NCBI GenBank assembly: GCA_003645735.1
Contig: QNBQ01000048.1
Coordinates: 1-8,365, forward strand
Direction of reading: 5' to 3'
Source of the DNA: Candidatus Poribacteria bacterium
GTDB lineage: Bacteria > Poribacteria > WGA-4E > B28-G17
Length of the DNA stretch: 8,365 bases
Positions 4,657 through 8,365 of the stretch are shown one piece after another (the first letter of the stretch is position 1; each line of letters begins with the position of its first letter). A program made the translations under genes and the position numbers. The notes below the pieces were generated by a model. The model saw nothing but the letters and a program-made list of their open reading frames with translations, was not told the origin of the DNA and made no database searches.

Positions 4657-4863
4657 ATGTTCGGCAGAGGCATGGGGAGAGGCATGGGAATGGGAAGAGG
4701 AATGGGCAGGGGAGGCGGCAGAGGACGAATGGGCGGCATGGCCAAAGGCCCCGGAGGATACTGCATCTGCCCCTCCTGCGGCACGAGGATCCCCCATCAG
4801 AGGGGAGTTCCCTGCTTCCGGGTGAAATGTCCGAAGTGCGGGGCGAGGATGACGAGGGAGTGA
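4657..4863 (+). CDS. Small Gly/Met/Arg-rich zinc-ribbon protein (copy 2)
   Basis: A 68-residue paralogue of the protein at 2432-2650. The N-terminus (1-34) is a Gly-Arg-Met repeat ([18 protein letters not shown]) that could bind soft metal ions through Met thioethers or simply be disordered. The C-terminal ribbon (35-68) has C36, C38, C41, C53, C58 and C61 in the same spacing as copy 1. The conserved core is [12 protein letters not shown]. Unlike copy 1 its N-terminus has many Met and no Trp. The start ATG follows GAGGAGGTG ending about 6 nt upstream and lies 3 bp after the NifX-like stop. The two copies bracket the Mrp-FmdB-ferredoxin-NifX block, so each could serve a different ATPase or carrier. 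Function is unknown. Confidence 0.8.
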   Translation: MFGRGMGRGMGMGRGMGRGGGRGRMGGMAKGPGGYCICPSCGTRIPHQRGVPCFRVKCPKCGARMTRE

Positions 4864-4876
4864 GGAGGGCAGAGCG

Positions 4877-5554
4877 GTGATCGGACAGGTTCAAAAGCCG
4901 CTGGAGGAGATCCTCGAATACCTGGAGGGGAAGGAGAAGATCGTCATAGTCGGGTGTGGGGGATGCGCCACCGTCTTTCAGACGGGAGGGGAGGAGCAGG
5001 TGAGGGAGATGGCCGAGAGGCTGGAGGAGCGCGGAAAGAAGGTGCTGGCCGCCATCGCCCCGCCGTTCAAGGAGTTCACCTGCTACGCCCCCTGGAGCGC
5101 GGAGCGGTTGAAAGCCCACAGGCGACAGATCGAGGAGTGCGACGCTATCCTGGCCCTCTGCTGTGGCGACGGGCTTCAGGTCATACGGGGGATCGTGGAA
5201 AAAGAATTCGGCCTTCAAAAGCCGATCTACCCGGGCGTCAACCCCATGGGACATATGGGCGGAGGGCCCGACCTGTTCGAGGAGAAATGCCAGCAGTGCG
5301 GCGAATGTGAGCTCGGAAGAACCGCCGGCATCTGCCCTCTGACGCAGTGTCCGAAAGGCATCCTCAACGGGCCGTGCGGAGGGGTGAGGCCTGATGGGAA
5401 ATGCGAGGTAAACCCGGACCAGGACTGCGCCTGGGTGATGATCTACAACCGGCTGAAAGCGCTGGGGGAGCTTGAGAAGATGAGGAGGATAGCGGGGCCG
5501 AAGGATTGGAGCAAGATGACCAGGCCTCGCCGGATCAGCTTGGCCGCCGATTGA
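4877..5554 (+). CDS. metV: MetV-type methylenetetrahydrofolate reductase partner (MTHFR C-terminal zinc/Fe-S protein)
   Basis: A 225-residue protein starting at GTG, 13 bp after the zinc-ribbon gene. It matches the MTHFR_C/MetV family, which pairs with the flavoprotein MetF in acetogens and related anaerobes and links methylene-THF reduction to reduced ferredoxin or NADH. The N-terminal half has VGCGGCATV (25-33) and other cysteines (C69, C88, C95, C96). The C-terminal signature runs from C138: CQQCGECELG, GICPLTQCPKGILNGPCGG (151-169, with C153, C158 and C167), then C176 and DCAW (183-186). These cysteines are the known Zn/Fe-S ligands of the family. Length is typical. No metF is seen in the window; a partner must be encoded elsewhere or beyond the edges. 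It places the cluster in C1 metabolism and links the upstream Fe-S module with the Wood-Ljungdahl methyl branch. Ribosome binding site GAGGAGGG is about 9 nt upstream. Confidence 0.9.
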   Translation: MIGQVQKPLEEILEYLEGKEKIVIVGCGGCATVFQTGGEEQVREMAERLEERGKKVLAAIAPPFKEFTCYAPWSAERLKAHRRQIEECDAILALCCGDGLQVIRGIVEKEFGLQKPIYPGVNPMGHMGGGPDLFEEKCQQCGECELGRTAGICPLTQCPKGILNGPCGGVRPDGKCEVNPDQDCAWVMIYNRLKALGELEKMRRIAGPKDWSKMTRPRRISLAAD

Positions 5555-5584
5555 GCGTGCTAACCGTCCTCAGGGAGGGGAGAG

Positions 5585-6232
5585 ATGGGCGATCGTTCCC
5601 CTTTCGAGGAATATTGTATCGTCTCCTGTGGCATGCTTCAGCCCGAGCTGAGCTATCTTATGAGGACGGGCTTCTTAAGCCCTCGCGCCATCGCTTTCAC
5701 GCCGCCGGGGCTACACGCCATACCCGATCGGCTCGAAAAGCACCTCACCAAAAGGCTGGAGGAGGCGAAGGTGATCTGTCCTCCGCACAGGATCATCGTG
5801 GCCTACGGGAGGAAATGTTACCTCAACCCCGACGATCCCTCGAAGAACATAGACTCAATCATCAGATCCGTGGGCGAAGGGATCAGGAGGGTGCAGGCCG
5901 ATTACTGCTACGACATGCTGGCCGGCAGGGAGGAGAGGGAGAGGATAAGCGGAGGGGAGCCCGATAAGATCCTCTGGTTCACCCCAGGCTGGCTGGAGAA
6001 CTGGAAGCTGATCTACCAGAGGTATCTGGGATGGGATAAAGCCGACGCAAACGCCAATTTCCCGGGGTTCTACAGGAAGATAATCGTCCTGGATGGGATA
6101 GGGATTTCGCGCAGATACATCGAAGAACAACCGGAGAAGGTTCTGGAGCTGTTCGATTGGACGGGGGTTGAAGTTGAGTTCAGGGAGATATCGCTGGATC
6201 GGCTGAAGAAGCTCCTCTTGGGGTGCCTTTGA
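5585..6232 (+). CDS. DUF1638 domain protein
   Basis: A 215-residue protein that covers a full DUF1638 domain. The opening YCIVSCGMLQPEL (10-22) matches the family's start, LHAIPDRLEKHL (43-54) its second block, and WFTPGWLENW (131-140) its conserved Pro-Gly-Trp block. The central loop where most members have a YGLCGNG-like motif reads YGRKCYLNPDD here (74-84), so this is a divergent subtype. Cysteines at 11, 15, 65, 78 and 108 could bind a metal. DUF1638 genes are often next to corrinoid methyltransferase genes (from memory), but no reaction is established. It lies between MetV and a SAM methyltransferase, which supports a link to methyl transfer or corrinoid handling. Start ATG follows GGGAGGGGAGAG. 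No membrane segment is present. Confidence 0.85.
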   Translation: MGDRSPFEEYCIVSCGMLQPELSYLMRTGFLSPRAIAFTPPGLHAIPDRLEKHLTKRLEEAKVICPPHRIIVAYGRKCYLNPDDPSKNIDSIIRSVGEGIRRVQADYCYDMLAGREERERISGGEPDKILWFTPGWLENWKLIYQRYLGWDKADANANFPGFYRKIIVLDGIGISRRYIEEQPEKVLELFDWTGVEVEFREISLDRLKKLLLGCL

Positions 6233-6255
6233 GCTTTACGGAAGGGAGGTAGCGG

Positions 6256-7101
6256 ATGAGCCCGAAGCCCAGAGGAGGTAAAGGGATAAGGGAGTTCCTC
6301 GAATACTACGTCTTGGAGATGCTTGGGGAAGGCCCGATGAGCCAGGAGGAGATGATATCGGTTATAGAGCGCAGAAGCCGCGACAACGAGAGGTTCAGGC
6401 CGGGGGGATCGCTGCGGATCGATGAACGCGAGATGGAGGGCGTTTTGAGGAAGCTCGCTCAGATGGGATATGTGAGGTCGATCGAAGGCGGGAGGTTGGC
6501 CATCACGGATGCCGGACGCGAGGCTTTCCGGGGGATGGGGAGGATCAAGAGGGAGGCGAAGAACTCGAAGGAGGAGGCGACGGCTAAGCTCATATCGATC
6601 CTGCTGGCCGACGCCAAGGGGAAGGCGGAGGGGAAATACGTTTTGGACGTCGGGACCGGTGAGGGGTATCTCGCCTTCAAGCTGGCCGAGCTGGGCTTCA
6701 ACGTGTTGGGGATAGATTCGGGGGAGTTCGATTACTCCAGGGACAGCATATCGAGGGCTAAGGAGAAGGCGCGGGGAAACCCAAAGCTCGAGTTCAGGGT
6801 CGCGGATGTGAAGGAGCTGGAGATGGAGGAGGCTTTCGATTACGTGGTCTCCAGCCAGGCCGTTCACTGCATGAGGGATCAAGAGGGCTGCATACGTTCG
6901 GCCTATAGGCTGTTGAAAAAAGGGGGGTTGCTTTTGGTCTCGGATTTCCTTGTGGGGCTGAAGGCTTTCCTGGTCCACGGGTTCCACTCATTCCTTGCGC
7001 TTTCAACCGAGGAATGGGAGGAGGTCATCTCGAAGTGCGGCTACTCCTCCTTCGAAATACACGAGGTAAACGATTTTTGCGTTGTAGAGGCACGAAAATA
7101 A
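6256..7101 (+). CDS. Winged-helix/class I SAM-dependent methyltransferase fusion
   Basis: A 281-residue two-domain protein. Residues about 10-95 look like a winged helix-turn-helix of PadR/MarR type: LEYYVLEMLGEGPMSQEEMI, then EGVLRKLAQMGYVRSIEGGR with the wing. Residues about 105-281 are a class I methyltransferase with motif I VLDVGTGEGYLAF (129-141), the acidic end of strand 2 in VLGID (150-154), an acidic loop VADVKELE (182-189), the FDYVVSS strand (194-200) and LLKKGGLLLVSDF (219-231). The substrate cannot be read from the sequence; a small molecule, a corrinoid or a protein are all open. The N-terminal domain could bind DNA or serve only as a substrate or dimer domain. The ribosome binding site is GGGAGG (6244-6249), 6 nt before ATG. 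It lies 23 bp after the DUF1638 gene and 20 bp before DUF1847, so it belongs to the same operon. Confidence 0.85.
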   Translation: MSPKPRGGKGIREFLEYYVLEMLGEGPMSQEEMISVIERRSRDNERFRPGGSLRIDEREMEGVLRKLAQMGYVRSIEGGRLAITDAGREAFRGMGRIKREAKNSKEEATAKLISILLADAKGKAEGKYVLDVGTGEGYLAFKLAELGFNVLGIDSGEFDYSRDSISRAKEKARGNPKLEFRVADVKELEMEEAFDYVVSSQAVHCMRDQEGCIRSAYRLLKKGGLLLVSDFLVGLKAFLVHGFHSFLALSTEEWEEVISKCGYSSFEIHEVNDFCVVEARK

Positions 7102-7121
7102 ACGGATGAAGGAGGGATCAA

Positions 7122-7697
7122 ATGGCGGAGGTGCAGTGCGCGTTGTGTGAGGCTAAAGCGTGCACGGGGGATATAGGGAGAACCCCCTCCTTCTGCCCCC
7201 GCAGGAACGCGGGGGAGGCCCTGGAGAGGGCCGAGGAGATAAGGTCGACCGATCCGGAGGTTCAAAAGATCGCATCGGTCGCCAAATCGATCGAACAGGA
7301 GGGATACAGGGTCTGGCCGAGGGTGAGGGAGCTGATAGAGTTCTCCAAACGGATGGGGTTGAAGAAGATCGGCATCGCTTTCTGCGTGGGGTTGAAGGAG
7401 GAGACGGCGCAGCTGGTCAAGATCTTGAAGAGCCACGGCTTCGAGGTCTCATCGGTCGCCTGCACGGTCAACGGGGGATGCAACCCGGTCGGCCAGGCGA
7501 TGGTTCTGAACCAGCTCAAAACCGAGCTGAACGTCATCATGGGGCTTTGCATGGGACACGACGTGCTGTTCACCAAGTTCTCCGAAGCGCCCGTCACCAC
7601 GCTCGTCGTCAAGGACAGGGTCACATGTCACAACCCGGGCGCTCCCCTGATAAACCGATACTGGCGCGATACGTTCCTGAAAGCTGAGAAAAAGTAG
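7122..7697 (+). CDS. DUF1847 Cys-rich metal-binding protein
   Basis: A 191-residue protein of the DUF1847 family, which is annotated as metal-binding but has no assigned function. The N-terminal cluster is C6, C9, C14 and C25 (CALCEAKAC, then FCP). The conserved IGIAFCVGLKEE is at 83-94, the VACTVNGGCNPVGQA segment at 112-126 with C114 and C120, GLCMGHDVLFTKFSEAPVTT at 141-160 with C143, and VVKDRVTCHNP at 162-172 with C169. Several are typical family cysteines, so one or more Fe-S or Zn sites are likely. The family is common in anaerobes with methyltransferase or CODH genes (from memory). The ATG follows GGAGGG 5 nt upstream. Stop is TAG, and this stop overlaps the -35 element proposed for cooC, so it is likely the last gene of the upstream transcript or read through into cooC. 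No clear terminator follows. Confidence 0.88.
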   Translation: MAEVQCALCEAKACTGDIGRTPSFCPRRNAGEALERAEEIRSTDPEVQKIASVAKSIEQEGYRVWPRVRELIEFSKRMGLKKIGIAFCVGLKEETAQLVKILKSHGFEVSSVACTVNGGCNPVGQAMVLNQLKTELNVIMGLCMGHDVLFTKFSEAPVTTLVVKDRVTCHNPGAPLINRYWRDTFLKAEKK

Positions 7698-7724
7698 ACA
7701 GGGCAGCTCGTGTTACTGTAAAAT
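7695..7724 (+). promoter_or_regulatory. Predicted sigma70-like promoter for cooC
   Basis: In the 65-bp gap before cooC, TAGACA (7695-7700) matches 5 of 6 bases of the -35 consensus TTGACA. After an 18-bp spacer, TAAAAT (7719-7724) matches 5 of 6 bases of the -10 consensus TATAAT. Transcription would start near 7731, leaving a leader of about 30 nt with GGAGGTG at 7746-7752. This is the most AT-rich spot among the gaps. The evidence is base composition and consensus match only. Confidence 0.5.
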
Positions 7725-7762
7725 TGTAGGTGTCACTTCCCGGGACGGAGGTGTTGGGCGTC

Positions 7763-8365
7763 ATGAAGATCGCGGTTTGCGGCAAAGGGGGGAGCGGCAA
7801 GAGCACGATCGTGTCCCTCCTGGCCAAGGGGCTGAGGGAGAGGGGGTTCGAGGTGCTGGTGGTCGACTCGGACGAGTCGAACCCCGGGCTTCACAGGATG
7901 CTGGGCCTTAAAGACAGGCCGAGGCCGCTCTTAGAGCTCGTGGGGGGAAAGAGAAACGTGTTCAAGGCTTATTCCCAGGGCTCGAAGCATCGAAGCGTCC
8001 TGACGCGCGATGAGATACGGATCTCCGACCTGCCGCCTGAGTATGTGGAGGAGGCCGAGGGGGTCAAGCTCGTCTGCATAGGTAAGATACTCCAGTCGCT
8101 GGAGGGGTGCGCCTGTCCGATGGGGGCGTTGAGCAGGGAGTTCCTCAAAAGGCTGCGCTTGAGCGATGGGGAGGCGGCGGTGATCGATATGGAGGCGGGC
8201 GTGGAACATTTCGGCAGAGGGGTTGAGGAGGGGGTGGATTTCGTGCTGATGGTGGTGGAGCCCTCCTTCGATTCGATCGAGCTGGCCGAGAAGATGAAGG
8301 AGCTGGCCTCGGGGATGGGCAAGAAGGCCTGGGCTATCCTGAACAAAACGCCCTCCGATGAGATC
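7763..8365 (+). CDS. cooC: CooC-type CO dehydrogenase nickel-insertion ATPase (partial, cut by right edge)
   Basis: The first 201 residues of a P-loop ATPase of the CooC family, which inserts nickel into carbon monoxide dehydrogenase. The Walker A motif GKGGSGKST is at 7-15 and the VVDSDESNPGLH motif at 33-44. The cysteine pair CAC (C116/C118, in EGCACPMGALSREFL) matches the CxC metal site of CooC dimers. IDMEAGVEHFGRG (141-153) is the family signature in switch II. Full-length CooC is about 250-270 residues, so roughly 50-70 residues are missing. Start: ATG 7763, 10 nt after GGAGGTG, puts the P-loop at the usual distance; in-frame GTG 7751 and TTG 7754 are worse placed relative to that ribosome binding site. 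It marks the probable entry to a CODH/acetyl-CoA synthase locus. It is distinct from the two MinD-ferredoxin ATPases because it has no ferredoxin insert. Confidence 0.92.
   Translation, partial: MKIAVCGKGGSGKSTIVSLLAKGLRERGFEVLVVDSDESNPGLHRMLGLKDRPRPLLELVGGKRNVFKAYSQGSKHRSVLTRDEIRISDLPPEYVEEAEGVKLVCIGKILQSLEGCACPMGALSREFLKRLRLSDGEAAVIDMEAGVEHFGRGVEEGVDFVLMVVEPSFDSIELAEKMKELASGMGKKAWAILNKTPSDEI

Noticed and set aside
6070..6987. Minus-strand open frame of 305 codons over the DUF1638 end and the methyltransferase
   Set aside because: It spans two real genes and their intergenic gap on the other strand. The composition is His/Pro/Leu-rich, as expected for an antisense translation of AGG/GAG-rich codons.

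Overview
The window is a dense, single-strand (+) gene cluster from an anaerobic, Fe-S-rich prokaryote, most likely a GC-rich bacterium. Arginine is mostly AGG and isoleucine often ATA, a bias common in thermophiles. Nearly every gene has a strong GGAGG-type ribosome binding site, and one gap holds a sigma70-like promoter. Lineage cannot be fixed from the sequence. Fourteen complete genes and one right-truncated gene are called. Most neighbours overlap by 4 bp or are 2-30 bp apart, so the window reads as one or two long transcripts.

Left part (60-4863), a metal/Fe-S handling module. It holds two adjacent MinD-type ATPases that each carry an inserted two-cluster ferredoxin domain. Next come a 95-residue protein that is 21% tryptophan and an aromatic, coiled-coil-tailed protein resembling the DUF5320 tail. 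Then follow a small Cys-rich zinc-ribbon protein, an Mrp/ApbC-type Fe-S carrier ATPase, an FmdB-type zinc ribbon, and a 2[4Fe-4S] ferredoxin with a helical tail. The module closes with a NifX/NifB-like Fe-Mo-cofactor-binding-fold protein and a second copy of the small zinc-ribbon protein. No nitrogenase gene is present, so the NifX-like protein is better read as a general metal-cluster carrier.

Right part (4877-8365), C1/Wood-Ljungdahl-related genes. It holds MetV (zinc/Fe-S partner of methylenetetrahydrofolate reductase), a DUF1638 protein, a winged-helix/SAM-methyltransferase fusion, and the Cys-rich DUF1847 protein. After a 65-bp gap with a likely promoter comes the start of cooC, the CO dehydrogenase nickel-insertion ATPase, which runs off the right edge. 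CODH/acetyl-CoA synthase genes may lie beyond it.

The working picture (inference) is that the left module builds, stores or moves Fe-S or other metal clusters, and the right genes are clients or accessory factors of the methyl and carbonyl branches of the Wood-Ljungdahl pathway. The least explained items are the tryptophan-rich protein, the duplicated Gly/Arg/Met zinc-ribbon proteins, a switch-II cysteine shared by the two MinD-ferredoxin ATPases at the offset of the NifH cluster ligand, and the DUF1638-methyltransferase-DUF1847 trio. No tRNA, rRNA, insertion sequence or CRISPR array was seen, and no gap between genes exceeds 75 bases.
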